The notes under the pieces were generated by a model, which saw only the letters and a list, made by a program, of their open reading frames with translations, was not told the origin of the DNA and ran no database searches. A program made the position numbers and the translations under genes. A stretch of DNA of 64,000 bases from Balanoglossus misakiensis (taxonomy: Eukaryota; Hemichordata): the NCBI GenBank assembly GCA_040954595.2, contig CM082583.2, positions 9,114,001 through 9,178,000 on the forward strand, read 5' to 3'. Positions within the stretch are counted from its first letter, which is position 1. Each line of letters starts with the position of its first letter. This document shows positions 34,601 to 42,106 of the stretch, one piece after another.

Positions 34601-37514
34601 GTTGACGGTTATTCATCGACACTTTTGTCCACAACATTTGCTAGCAGTTTTCATATTTGATTACATTCCGATTACAGTCGGCCTTGCTTGAATGATCCTA
34701 ATGCTTGCCTCTGTTGCTCGTTTAACACAGCTGCTATTCCAAAGCGAGAACCCGGGCGTTGCCTTTGAATACACCATTCCCAAGAACAAGAATGAGACGA
34801 CGCCCAGGCGACTGGAATTTTACTGGGACTATGGCGACTGGAGTCACTGCACGAAGACCTGTGGCGGAGGTGAGTTAATCGTTCCACTCCTCTCGATTTT
34901 TTTGCCCTTGTTCTGGAACCAGATAATCTTTCTGTTCTGCTCTGAGATTTATCACTTCTCCCGTATGTTTTCCCCCCGGCACTAGGTACTCAAGTGGCCA
35001 ACCCCCAGTGCTCGGAAAGGATTGCCGGTTTCGTCGATGACAACTACTGCAACATGACATCCAAACCAAACCCGAAACAGAAAGCGTGCAACGTCCAGGA
35101 CTGCCCGCCAACGTGAGTCTAAATCAAACGATTCTCTATGCACATGTATCACGCATGAATGCAGGAGATGATTTTCCGGCCATGCGAGATCTCTTGACCC
35201 TTTTTTTTGTTCACGTTGTCTCTTGTTTTGTAGATGGTGGACTGGCGCCTGGCAGCACTGTTCGCCAACGTGCGGCAATAACGGGACAAGGGTTCGTTCC
35301 GTGATCTGCGTTCGCACGGTGAACAACGACGAGCAAGTGGCGTTATCCGACGAGATGTGCAACGTGCTGGGACTGGAGAAGCCCCGTCACCGGGAACCCT
35401 GCCAGAATCGCATCCCGTGCGCCGAGGACATCATATGGTTGGCCGATGAGTGGTCTGAAGTAAGTTTGAAGCGACATAGTGTTGACTGCGCTTTAGTTGT
35501 CAGTCAGAGACAATGATATCTGTCGTTTGCGTGCGTTACTACACGACGCGAATACCTTGGTAAGCTGAAAGTTTTCTATCTTGTGGTGTGGAACTTATTT
35601 TGTTATTTTTTTGCAAATTTTAGTGTTCGGCGGAATGCGGAGATGGAATTCAGACAAGGACAGTTAGATGCAAAGTCGAGGAACACTACTGCGATCCTCT
35701 AAATAAGCCAGCCGCGGAACAGCGTTGCTACGTGGACTGTCTCGCCGCTGCCAATGCCGTGGATTCGCCCGAACTTGACGCCGAAATCCTCCTAGGGCCA
35801 AAACCTGGCATTGAAACTTTCCGTAACGAACACATCGACGAAGTGGTCCCCACTGTCAGAGATTACGACGACTACGGCGAAGAGGAAGACCCTCTGTTGG
35901 AGGGAATCACGTTCGGCGAGTACGAGAAGTACATGAGCGACGGCAAAACCCTGGACGAGCTGATCGCCAGGCGGGCAGAAAGCCAGAAAGAGGGCGCTGC
36001 GGAGAAGGAGGACGCCATATTGGAATACGACGACGGCGTGGTTGGGGATGACGTAGACTTGTTCGAGGAGGAGGAGGGGGAAGACGGCAACGTCGCGAAT
36101 GAAGTTTTGCAAGAAACTACCCAGAAAGCCCCAGGTTCCAAACCAGTGAACGACGTGAGAAGTCCAAGTACCGAGACACGTAATCTGAAACCGACGAGGA
36201 TTACGGGAAGCAGACGAATTACCGACCCTGAAACGTCCGAACTGCCAACTGACAGGCACACTACAACGACTACCTTAGCAACAACTTCACAAACAACAAC
36301 GTCCGCTACAACAACATTACCGGTCGGCGAATGGCTGACTGGAGAGTGGACACAGGTGTGTGTTTCCTGTCTTTAGATAAGATATTCAATCATTGCGCAT
36401 GCAGATTTGTCTGAGCTGGTTTAACTATATATGACTACCCTAACAGGGAAGCACATTTGGTTCGCATCACATCTGGGTTAAATACAAGCATCAGCAAAAA
36501 TCGTAATTAACGCTTTAAGATTTCAGAATGCAGAGCATCTAACAGCAAAAATTACTTTTCCCCTCGACATTCACAGTGTTCACAGACATGCGGCAGAGGG
36601 AAGCAAATTCGTGACGTCACCTGCTCCGTACCGCACCATTGCGACCACAGCACGAAACCAGAGAGACACCGACACTGTGAACAGGCAGAGTGCGTAGCCT
36701 GGATTGTTGGGTCCTGGAGTGAGGTAAGATCCTCGTTCCTAGCTTTCTTTTTCTGTGGCTGGCTTTCCTCTCCAACCCATAAGGAAATTTGTGAAAAATG
36801 TGCGCCCTTGTCTTGTCAGTTATTTCTAACACAGTCTTTCTCAAAATTGGCCGCAAAACATGTAAAAATACCACTGGAGATTTCCACGCATGGCGACCGA
36901 AAGATTGAGGGACCACCGAAATTCACGTGCTTTTGTAAAGAAAGCAAAATAAATGTATCGTTCTCACTGGTTATTTTCAGTGTTCTGTCACCTGCGGAAC
37001 CGGTTACCAAAGTCGGAGCGTGAAATGCGTGAACGTCGATTCGCAGGAGCCAACAACCGGATGCAGCCGGTACAAACAGCCCACACGACGACAGACCTGT
37101 ACCCTTTCTGACTGTCCGGCCAAAAATTCAGGTAAGGTCGATGTTGCATTTGATTAAGTTGTCTGGGCTATTTTGGAAGAGCTAGAACGGGAAACCTTAA
37201 AGATCGCTGTTGGCGCGACCAACACGAAGAGCTCCAACTCATCGATTTACAACGTCAGCTACTAATAAGTATTTCAAGTAACACCAAGAAATTGAGCAAT
37301 AAATATATTTGTGCCCTTTCTGAGTTAGCTTTTTAATTTGAAGAAAACTGCACGAAATGATGCTTATTCACTGTTTTCACATTTTGTTTCTCCAAAACCA
37401 GCATTTTCTCAGTGCAGTGGTGATCGGATAAACTCGATGCTATGTGACGTCATCAAAAGGCGAGGAAGATGCAGTTCCTACAGAATGCAGTGTTGCACCA
37501 CCTGCGGAAGATGA
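13571..37514 (+). CDS. ADAMTS17/19-like: Secreted metalloprotease, ADAMTS17/19-like (complete, 23 exons)
   Basis: Zinc metalloendopeptidase of the extracellular matrix (M12B). Twenty-three GT-AG exons sum to 4029 nt (1342 residues plus stop). Order: signal peptide (1-22), propeptide with cysteine switch SCGVK (C212), furin-like site RKER (235-238), catalytic domain with HEMGHSFGMKHD (392-403) and Met-turn HVMSP (M419), disintegrin-like region, first TSP1 repeat (about 548-599), Cys-rich domain, spacer (718-828), three TSP1 repeats, an insert of about 195 residues, two more TSP1 repeats, and a six-cysteine PLAC domain (1308-1342). The motifs [30 protein letters not shown] and the PLAC pattern C-x-V-I fit ADAMTS17/19 better than ADAMTS16/18, my second choice, which shares YLNGHW in the spacer. 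The zinc histidines and catalytic Glu are intact, so an active enzyme is expected. It has six TSP1 repeats where, as I recall, vertebrate ADAMTS17/19 have five. Confidence 0.9.
13674..14065 (+). other. ADAMTS intron 1
   Basis: A 392-bp intron. I see nothing in it beyond splice signals and a polypyrimidine run next to the donor. Confidence 0.6.
14066..14418 (+). CDS. ADAMTS17/19-like: ADAMTS exon 2: propeptide
   Basis: Acceptor CACACAG ends at 14065 and donor GTGAGT starts at 14419. It encodes the reprolysin propeptide: [20 protein letters not shown], then SCHYHGHV and [11 protein letters not shown], the usual ADAMTS landmarks. N-glycosylation site NIT. Confidence 0.9.
18958..18979 (+). repeat. 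Poly-G run, 22 bases
   Basis: Uninterrupted G22 in ADAMTS intron 2. It can form G-quadruplex structure, and its length is likely variable or error-prone. Confidence 0.9.
19351..19370 (+). repeat. AGAT tetranucleotide microsatellite
   Basis: Five perfect AGAT units, preceded by about 90 bp of degenerate GATA/GATG units (from about 19262). It lies 50 bp upstream of ADAMTS exon 3. Confidence 0.85.
19422..19611 (+). CDS. ADAMTS17/19-like: ADAMTS exon 3: propeptide with cysteine switch
   Basis: Acceptor CTGTAG ends at 19421 and donor GTGAGT starts at 19612. It encodes [16 protein letters not shown], then a His-rich stretch and SCGVK; the cysteine should ligate the catalytic zinc in the zymogen. 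Confidence 0.9.
22144..22152. other. Target-site duplication, left copy
   Basis: TTACTCCCC, identical to the copy at 22580-22588 on the other side of the foldback element. Confidence 0.85.
22153..22579. mobile_element. Non-autonomous foldback DNA transposon with 130-bp terminal inverted repeats
   Basis: Left arm 22153-22282 and right arm 22450-22579 are reverse complements at 128 of 130 positions, around a 167-bp unique centre. The ends read TAGTCTCGGTTACCC and its complement. The 9-bp TTACTCCCC occurs directly before (22144-22152) and after (22580-22588) the element, a perfect target-site duplication. Long terminal repeats plus a 9-bp duplication fit Mutator-like (MULE) elements; superfamily assignment is inference. 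The centre has no transposase. The near-identity of the arms implies recent insertion into ADAMTS intron 3. Confidence 0.85.
22580..22588. other. Target-site duplication, right copy
   Basis: TTACTCCCC, directly repeated from 22144-22152. Confidence 0.85.
25732..25916 (+). CDS. ADAMTS17/19-like: ADAMTS exon 4: furin site and start of catalytic domain
   Basis: Acceptor CGCCAG ends at 25731 and donor GTGAGT starts at 25917. An acidic run is followed by RRRIRKER (proprotein convertase site) and [17 protein letters not shown], the first beta strand of the metalloprotease. Confidence 0.92.
27101..27134 (+). repeat. Poly-T (21) joined to poly-G (13)
   Basis: Two adjoining homopolymers in ADAMTS intron 4, likely prone to slippage and sequencing error. 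Confidence 0.85.
27966..27989 (+). repeat. CTGT microsatellite
   Basis: About five tandem CTGT units in ADAMTS intron 4. Confidence 0.8.
29882..29958. repeat. Nested inverted repeat (hairpin)
   Basis: Outer arms ATCTCCAC (29882-29889) and GTGGAGAT (29951-29958) enclose inner arms GACCCCCG (29911-29918) and CGGGGGTC (29941-29948). It could fold as a two-step hairpin; no known family is recognised. Confidence 0.5.
30604..30687 (+). CDS. ADAMTS17/19-like: ADAMTS exon 5: catalytic domain
   Basis: An 84-nt phase 0-0 exon, a size shared across ADAMTS genes. It encodes [19 protein letters not shown]. Acceptor CGACAG; donor GTTTGT. Confidence 0.92.
30688..31215 (+). other. ADAMTS intron 5
   Basis: A 528-bp intron with a short duplication: AAGTGCGTCACCA occurs twice around 31000-31030. 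Nothing else is seen. Confidence 0.5.
31216..31340 (+). CDS. ADAMTS17/19-like: ADAMTS exon 6: catalytic domain
   Basis: Acceptor CTACAG ends at 31215 and donor GTAAAT starts at 31341. It encodes [20 protein letters not shown] and ends [10 protein letters not shown], standard ADAMTS sequence. Confidence 0.93.
31470..31619 (+). CDS. ADAMTS17/19-like: ADAMTS exon 7: zinc-binding helix
   Basis: It encodes [10 protein letters not shown] and ends AHEMGH. The zinc-binding motif is split by the next intron in phase 2. Acceptor CTCTCAG; donor GTAAAT. Confidence 0.94.
31844..31987 (+). CDS. ADAMTS17/19-like: ADAMTS exon 8: third zinc ligand and Met-turn
   Basis: It completes the zinc site with SFGMKHD, then HVMSP (Met-turn) and [13 protein letters not shown], the end of the catalytic domain. 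Acceptor TTTTAG; donor GTGAGT at 31988. Confidence 0.94.
32233..32377 (+). CDS. ADAMTS17/19-like: ADAMTS exon 9: disintegrin-like domain, first half
   Basis: Acceptor TTCCAG ends at 32232 and donor GTGAGT starts at 32378. It encodes CLNDEP, then [18 protein letters not shown], typical of ADAMTS disintegrin-like regions. Confidence 0.92.
32550..32651 (+). CDS. ADAMTS17/19-like: ADAMTS exon 10: disintegrin-like domain, second half
   Basis: It encodes [14 protein letters not shown] and [13 protein letters not shown] followed by a short acidic stretch is one of the cues for ADAMTS17/19. Acceptor TGTTAG; donor GTATAT. Confidence 0.92.
32799..32944 (+). CDS. ADAMTS17/19-like: ADAMTS exon 11: start of first TSP1 repeat
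   Basis: It encodes WCYAGEC and the TSP1 core [20 protein letters not shown], with W-x-x-W-x-x-W positions suited to C-mannosylation and CSRTCGG to O-fucosylation. Confidence 0.93.
33117..33180 (+). CDS. ADAMTS17/19-like: ADAMTS exon 12: first TSP1 repeat continued
   Basis: A 64-nt exon encoding [20 protein letters not shown], the standard second half of the central TSP1 repeat. Acceptor TTACAG; donor GTGAGA at 33181. Confidence 0.92.
33349..33454 (+). CDS. ADAMTS17/19-like: ADAMTS exon 13: Cys-rich domain
   Basis: It encodes [20 protein letters not shown], the family FR-x-x-QC motif. Acceptor TTTCAG; donor GTAAAT at 33455. Confidence 0.92.
33695..33828 (+). CDS. ADAMTS17/19-like: ADAMTS exon 14: Cys-rich domain
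   Basis: It encodes VPCELHC, then VIDGTPC and MCIAGVCR, hallmarks of the ADAMTS Cys-rich domain. Acceptor CAACAG; donor GTATGT. Confidence 0.93.
33947..34067 (+). CDS. ADAMTS17/19-like: ADAMTS exon 15: end of Cys-rich domain
   Basis: It encodes [20 protein letters not shown], the DxGCD and EDxCGVC signature. Acceptor TCTAG; donor GTAAGT at 34068. Confidence 0.93.
34235..34476 (+). CDS. ADAMTS17/19-like: ADAMTS exon 16: spacer domain
   Basis: Cysteine-free spacer: [42 protein letters not shown] and [13 protein letters not shown]. The spacer usually sets substrate and matrix binding. Acceptor GACAG; donor GTGAGT at 34477. Confidence 0.93.
34731..34869 (+). CDS. ADAMTS17/19-like: ADAMTS exon 17: end of spacer, start of second TSP1 repeat
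   Basis: It encodes [17 protein letters not shown], then [16 protein letters not shown]. One N-glycosylation site (NET). Acceptor ACACAG; donor GTGAGT. Confidence 0.92.
34986..35112 (+). CDS. ADAMTS17/19-like: ADAMTS exon 18: second TSP1 repeat, second half
   Basis: It encodes the rest of TSP1-2, ending [11 protein letters not shown], with an NMT glycosylation site. Acceptor ACTAG; donor GTGAGT at 35113. Confidence 0.9.
35234..35459 (+). CDS. ADAMTS17/19-like: ADAMTS exon 19: third TSP1 repeat, start of fourth
   Basis: It encodes [18 protein letters not shown] through CQNRIPC, then [10 protein letters not shown], the start of TSP1-4, whose cysteines begin the next exon. Acceptor TTGTAG; donor GTAAGT at 35460. 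Confidence 0.92.
35624..36355 (+). CDS. ADAMTS17/19-like: ADAMTS exon 20: fourth TSP1 repeat plus acidic and Thr-rich insert
   Basis: At 732 nt this is the largest exon. Residues 963-1001 finish TSP1-4 ([16 protein letters not shown]). Residues about 1002-1196 are a linker unlike the family: acidic clusters ([21 protein letters not shown]), then a Thr-rich stretch with [14 protein letters not shown] suited to mucin-type O-glycosylation. It ends [10 protein letters not shown], the start of TSP1-5. The frame is open throughout and the flanking junctions are phase 0. Confidence 0.92.
36577..36723 (+). CDS. ADAMTS17/19-like: ADAMTS exon 21: fifth TSP1 repeat
   Basis: Phase 0-0 exon of 147 nt encoding [16 protein letters not shown] and WIVGSWSE. 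Its CD-x-STKP stretch resembles TSP1-4, suggesting duplication. Acceptor TCACAG; donor GTAAGA. Confidence 0.92.
36981..37131 (+). CDS. ADAMTS17/19-like: ADAMTS exon 22: sixth TSP1 repeat
   Basis: It encodes [17 protein letters not shown] through CTLSDCP. Acceptor TTTCAG ends at 36980; donor GTAAGG at 37132. Confidence 0.92.
37402..37514 (+). CDS. ADAMTS17/19-like: ADAMTS exon 23: PLAC domain and stop
   Basis: It encodes [20 protein letters not shown] and ends [11 protein letters not shown] with TGA at 37512-37514. Six cysteines in PLAC spacing. The acceptor is ACCAG at 37397-37401. Confidence 0.9.
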
Positions 37515-40432
37515 GTACGCCTTTAAGATGTACATTTTCATGTGTCGATCAGAGAGAGACAGAGACTCGAGATTCTTTGCGAAAAGGGCACATTGATATA
37601 TTGTTATCGTATCGATTCGAAGATTTCCGCGAACTGTGAGGAAGTGATTGGAGCGTCGGTTGCGGTCGTCCACGCGTAGATTCGCGCAACGCCAAACACC
37701 CGGATGAAGATGCCGCCATTTTGCGAACGGGATGACGTCACCCCGTCTCCGATTTGCATTTTGAAATGGTCTCGGGAATAGTGACGTTTGTGACTGTTGT
37801 TGCTAAGCAACTGTTCTGTCTCAAAGACAAGTGATGCATCAAAAAGGCTCTTTGGCATAGAGGATTAACCAAAGATCTAACAGATGTGGAACTCTAGATT
37901 TTTGTTGACGGGTAAACATACTATTATTGCGTAGTTAAATCCGTGAGTTTATAGAAAAACTAAATTTTCGTGGAAGAAGAATTTCATTGTATGGTGCTAT
38001 TATGTCTGATTGGCCACAACCGGAGTACGGTGGCCCATACAGGACACAAGTAATTTACCTCTCCCAGAGTACGGTTGCCCAAACAGGACATACGAAATTT
38101 ACCTCACGTAGAGTACGACTGGTCGATTGTCATTCGAATTATTTATTAACACGCACGTCGTTATTTATTGTAAAGATTTTGGGGGTGTCTGTCTAGACAT
38201 TTCATTTCGCTTTTAAATTGATATTTTACATGTCTTAGAAATTATGGGGAATTCGTAGATTTGTAAATAATTTGGAATTATGAAATAACTTGATATTCTG
38301 TTACTTACTTTTATGAGTGTAGACTGTATTATAAGTGTCAGTATTGTGTGATAGATAATACATGTAATCATTTAAGATTTGGAAAACTTAACATATTTTG
38401 CAGCCATATGAACCATGCTTTGTCTGGAAGTTAGTACGCTAGCTATCTCGTATTGGATTTAATGTTAGGAAAGTTCATGGATAGCTAAATATTATAGTAG
38501 ATTGTGCGTTTTAGGTGCAATACAGTCTTAGCAGGTCGAATGTTGTGATAAACATTGGTTAAAAAGGGTCTGTGATATTTCATATTTGCTTGACGGATTA
38601 CACTGTCATATAGCGTGACTGAGATTCACAGTGCAGTCTGTGACGAGATTCGTGATTCCATCAACGTTCTGCAGTGTGCTTGTAATTCAGAACGGGTTTT
38701 ATCACTTGTACAACGAGTACTTCACTGTCACACGGTCAACAGGGTAGCCAATGAGAGGGTGCCGAGCGATACAATTTGCATAACGTCTACATTTGCCAAT
38801 CAAGAGATCTCGTTGGACGATATAGTCTCGTCGAGTCACGCAATCCAGTGTTCGACTCCACAAACGAAAACTTCAAACAGTATCGCCGTATGGTATGTTT
38901 TTGTAAAACAAATTTGACGACTGTGTCGTCGGCATCATAGTTTAATTTCTGGGATGATGGACCAGTTTTCGATGTAGACACCGAGAGGAATTTGAATTCA
39001 GACCTTTATGATATGTAATAAGCTTATGCTTGTCGGTCGCTGTAGTGCCTGTTTTAGCTAACCCGTAATGGCGTACTTCAGGGTCCAATTCAGTAAAATT
39101 CAGTCAATTATAAGAGAGGATCACGTGCTCTCTACCCTACATTTTACTGAGAGAGAAAAAAAAACCTTATTTCAGTTTCTCAGGTGATTCAAGTACAAGA
39201 GTTTTATATTTTTTGATTAGATATATTTACAAAAGTTGTCGACACTTGTTCATTTTTAGCGTTTTATTCCCGTTGGTGAATTGTATGAATACAATTTAAT
39301 TAAGATATTAAATTAGATCATGATTTTTGCAACTGTGTGTGTTGTTGTTGTTTGTTTGTTGGTCTGAGAGCTTAAGCCACGTTTAGATACATCGCACTCA
39401 TCACATGACGAATAAGATTTCCTGTGTCAAAGGTCATACAAGCTGACGCCGCATATTCATTCAAACATAACACATTCTGTCGTCTGTCGACAAGGACGAT
39501 ACCTGTAAATATTTCGCTCCCTGACTACACAGATATTAATACAAGGGCGCATGCGTCATGACTTCCAAAAAGATAACGGAACTCTTCTCCACTAAGAAAT
39601 CGACAATGTCAACTGGCAGTTTATGATGATCATGTCCTATTATTCCTTGGTCCGCGAGGAAAGTGGCGTTACTTCATAGAGTTGGTTGAGAAGATTTGCT
39701 TCGTATTAATCGGTGCTTCCTCCTGCGTTGAATTTCGAGATTCCACGAGGTAAGTGAGACTACCACTATAGTCACATTGTAGAGCATCACGAATTTCTCT
39801 AGCGTTAACCGGACATTTCCGGCCATGAATGCTCGTATTTCAGCTACAAACGATATCGCCATCCCTTGACAACCGGGACACAGTGCTGTAATGTAAGTTG
39901 AGTAAACCCGCAAATTTTTTACGATGTTCATACTACTGTCTGTACCAAAATATTTTGGGTGAAACTCGAGAGATATTAATGTCAGCTTACCCCACGTCGT
40001 CCAACAATTTTGTAAATTAATAACAAAATAAAAGACGGTTAGTCAAGAAAAAATCACACCGTATTTGTTCATGTGTGTATTGCTAAACCTGTGTAATCGA
40101 TCCGGATACGGATACGGAAAGCACACCAAAAGGTAAACAGTGACCTCAGAATGACGTATGTTGGGGTCAACGTTCGTAATCGTCCGATGAGTAAATCTGT
40201 GATGGAGTGACCGTGCTGTGATACAGCACAACCACTTTGTTGATGTGCCCTGTAAGGTGTGTTAATCCGAGCATTAGAGTGATAAACATCATTTTGCTTC
40301 CCCCTACATGTACGTCAACCCACAGGGAGACGTATCACAATTCTATGCACCCAATCTAACCTGTACTGTACTGTACTGTACAGTATTGTATTATACTACA
40401 TATATATTATACTTTGCATTAGGGTCAATAGT
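37515..40432. other. ADAMTS 3' UTR and spacer before the STRA6-like gene
   Basis: No family-like frames. Candidate polyadenylation signals are ATTAAA at 39307-39312 and AATAAA at 40027-40032, neither strong. The stretch holds a 44-bp tandem repeat (38023-38118), GTT-rich DNA near 39340, four CTGTA units (40361-40380) and an AT-rich TATATATTAT (40401-40410) just before the next gene. Confidence 0.5.
38023..38118 (+). repeat. Short tandem repeat, 44-bp period
   Basis: GAGTACG recurs at 38023, 38067 and 38111. The first two units also share CAGGACA and AATTTACCTC and are about 85% alike; the third is cut short. Confidence 0.75.
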
Positions 40433-40659
40433 ATGTCATATTGCGAGAAGACATACTGTGAAAATGTAACAGAGATCATATTGGCGTTGTTACCAGACGG
40501 CTATGACTCATGGTCAGATGAGGAACTGGCCGGCTATTTAGATTCCACCTACAACGCCACGGATGAATTCAAAGAATACATCACAGTTTGCTACGATTTC
40601 ATCAACGAATATCTCCTAGCAGATAATATTTTACGCATTCTTGACCTTTGGTTGTTTGG
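40433..40659 (+). CDS. STRA6-like: STRA6-like exon A: extracellular N-terminus
   Basis: It runs from the ATG at 40433 to a GTAAGG donor at 40660, phase 2. It encodes MSYCEKTYCENVTEIILALL and ends LRILDLWLFG. Confidence 0.65.
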
Positions 40660-41735
40660 GTAAGGCCAGGCCGTTATAATCCTTTTTTTCATGTGACGAC
40701 AATCTCTTAAAAATGCATTTTTAAAATGGGTTCAACTAAAAGGACAAACAAGGACCAATGCTATAAAAGGTTATGATCACATAGCCCAGATGACGTTGAC
40801 AGGAGAGCTGATCGCTGCTGACCATCTCCTGATATTGTGAAAATAAATCTCATGAGCATGATACGTACATACTGACATCATGTTGTTGACATCATATATT
40901 TTCTTTGCTGTTTCACGCCTTCACATTGACGGACATTTTTATGTAAACTGCTTTCACTTTTTTTCAGACCACATGGATGCGACAATCCCCGCTATGATTT
41001 TCTTATGTGGTTGAAATTCGCCATTATTCCTGCCGTAGGTATAATTCTAACTATGGTGGTGATGGTGGTGGTGGTGGTGAGCTGTCTATAAACTGTACCG
41101 CGACATGACTTTAAGTAATGCAAATACCTTAATCAGTTGGTGATAAATTTACTTTCTATCTCGCCATACGTGTGTCTGTGTGTCTTACATTCCTCTCCCT
41201 CCCCATCTCCCTCTATCTCCCTTCTCTCCGTCTCTCTAAACAGACTCTAATCATCATAATCCTCACAATACTTCAAGAGAGAAAATCCAGTCTGATACCA
41301 TGGTGCCAGCCGAAAGTGGGACTGCAGTAGTAAGATCTAGCCTTTGTCTTCGCTGGTTTAATAATTCTTTACTCTCATGAACGTCAGCGATTATGCCATC
41401 GTAAACAGATAGTCACGTGATTTCAAATGTGACCAGGAGAAAAAAGTTCATTCATGTCTCCAATGACGACTGCTTTCGCAAGTTATGCAAACCACAATAA
41501 TAAATCGTTAAGTATGGTATTTATGATTTTTGTGAGTAATGTGAGTAATATTAAAATGTGACCGAACTTGACTTGTTGATTCACAGTACAGTGAATTTAC
41601 TGGATGGTTACACGGACCGTCTGGCCTACGCCTGTTGTTTTGGATTCACCTCGTCGTGTATCCTTGATCTGTTCAGAGGTGAATACTACTTGGACATCGA
41701 CTACAATTGTATCGATGCTTCCAGGGCGTTAAAAG
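40433..41735 (+). CDS. STRA6-like: STRA6/RBPR2-like membrane protein, N-terminal 176 residues (3' end not in window)
   Basis: Four exons join in frame (phases 2, 0, 2, 1): 40433-40659, 40968-41034, 41244-41329 and 41587-41735. The product starts with an extracellular-type segment with N-glycosylation sites N11 (NVT) and N41 (NAT) and several cysteines, then a membrane segment (about 87-108, ending ATLIIIILTIL), a basic loop with PWC, and NLLDGYTDRLAYACCFGFTS entering a second membrane segment. The pattern hydrophobic helix, short basic loop with Cys, N-[FL]-L-D-x-x-x-x-R, then a small-residue-rich helix resembles the N-terminus of STRA6 and RBPR2, which move retinol across the plasma membrane. 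Family assignment is from memory. After the last donor (41736) the DNA becomes satellite; the rest of the gene lies beyond it or is lost. The ATG at 40433 is the first in frame; an acceptor-like AG at 40421-40422 means this could also be an internal exon. Confidence 0.65.
40968..41034 (+). CDS. STRA6-like: STRA6-like exon B: start of first membrane helix
   Basis: Acceptor TTTTTTTCAG ends at 40967. I chose the GTAGGT donor at 41035 because it keeps the hydrophobic helix in frame with exon C. A donor four bases later (41039) would change frame and lose the helix. Confidence 0.65.
41055..41079 (+). repeat. GGT microsatellite
   Basis: A GGT/GAT-rich run in the second intron of the STRA6-like gene. 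Confidence 0.75.
41244..41329 (+). CDS. STRA6-like: STRA6-like exon C: first membrane helix and basic loop
   Basis: A pyrimidine-rich acceptor ends at 41243 and donor GTAAGA starts at 41330. It encodes TLIIIILTILQERKSSLIPW and VGLQ, ending in phase 2. The split TA|T codon joins exon D as Tyr, avoiding an in-frame TAG. Confidence 0.68.
41587..41735 (+). CDS. STRA6-like: STRA6-like exon D: loop and second membrane helix
   Basis: Acceptor TTCACAG ends at 41586 and donor GTAAGT starts at 41736. It encodes TVNLLDGYTDRLAYACCFGF and EYYLDIDYNC, ending in phase 1. It is the last exon before the satellite. Confidence 0.68.
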
Positions 41736-41769
41736 GTAAGTATGCATGTATGTACATGGACTGATGAAT

Positions 41770-42106
41770 GCATAGCTCACACAAAAACATCATAAAGTAA
41801 CCATTTGACCATTTTCGACATCGCGGATTTTCGTGTCTTTGTCATTTCTGGACATTTTTCATGAGTTATAGCTCACGAAAATCATCAAAAAAAGACAATT
41901 TTTCGACTTAGCGAATTTTCAAAATTTCTTCATTTAAAAAAAAATAATGGGTTATAGCTCATGAAAATTATCCCAAAATGACAATTTTTCGACTTTGCAA
42001 AATCTCGAAATTTCGTCGATTATAGAAAAAAATCATGGGTTATAGCTCATGAAAATCGTCAAAAAAGGACAATTTTTCGACATTGCGAAATCTCGAAATT
42101 CGGTCG
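41770..42106 (-). repeat. Degenerate edge of the 88-bp satellite (inverted units)
   Basis: About four diverged units in the opposite orientation to the main block, recognised by GTTATAGCTCA(T/C)GAAAAT and TTTTTCGAC. The first, starting near 41770, is barely recognisable. Divergence at the edge with a homogeneous core is normal for tandem arrays under unequal exchange. Confidence 0.85.

Noticed and set aside
38615-38917. 100-residue plus-strand frame in the ADAMTS 3' flank
   Set aside because: Starts at GTG, has no family resemblance and no neighbouring splice sites that extend it.
41035-41038. Alternative donor at 41039 for STRA6-like exon B
   Set aside because: It shifts exon C to a polar His/Asn-rich frame and removes the membrane helix; the donor at 41035 keeps family-like sequence through exon D.
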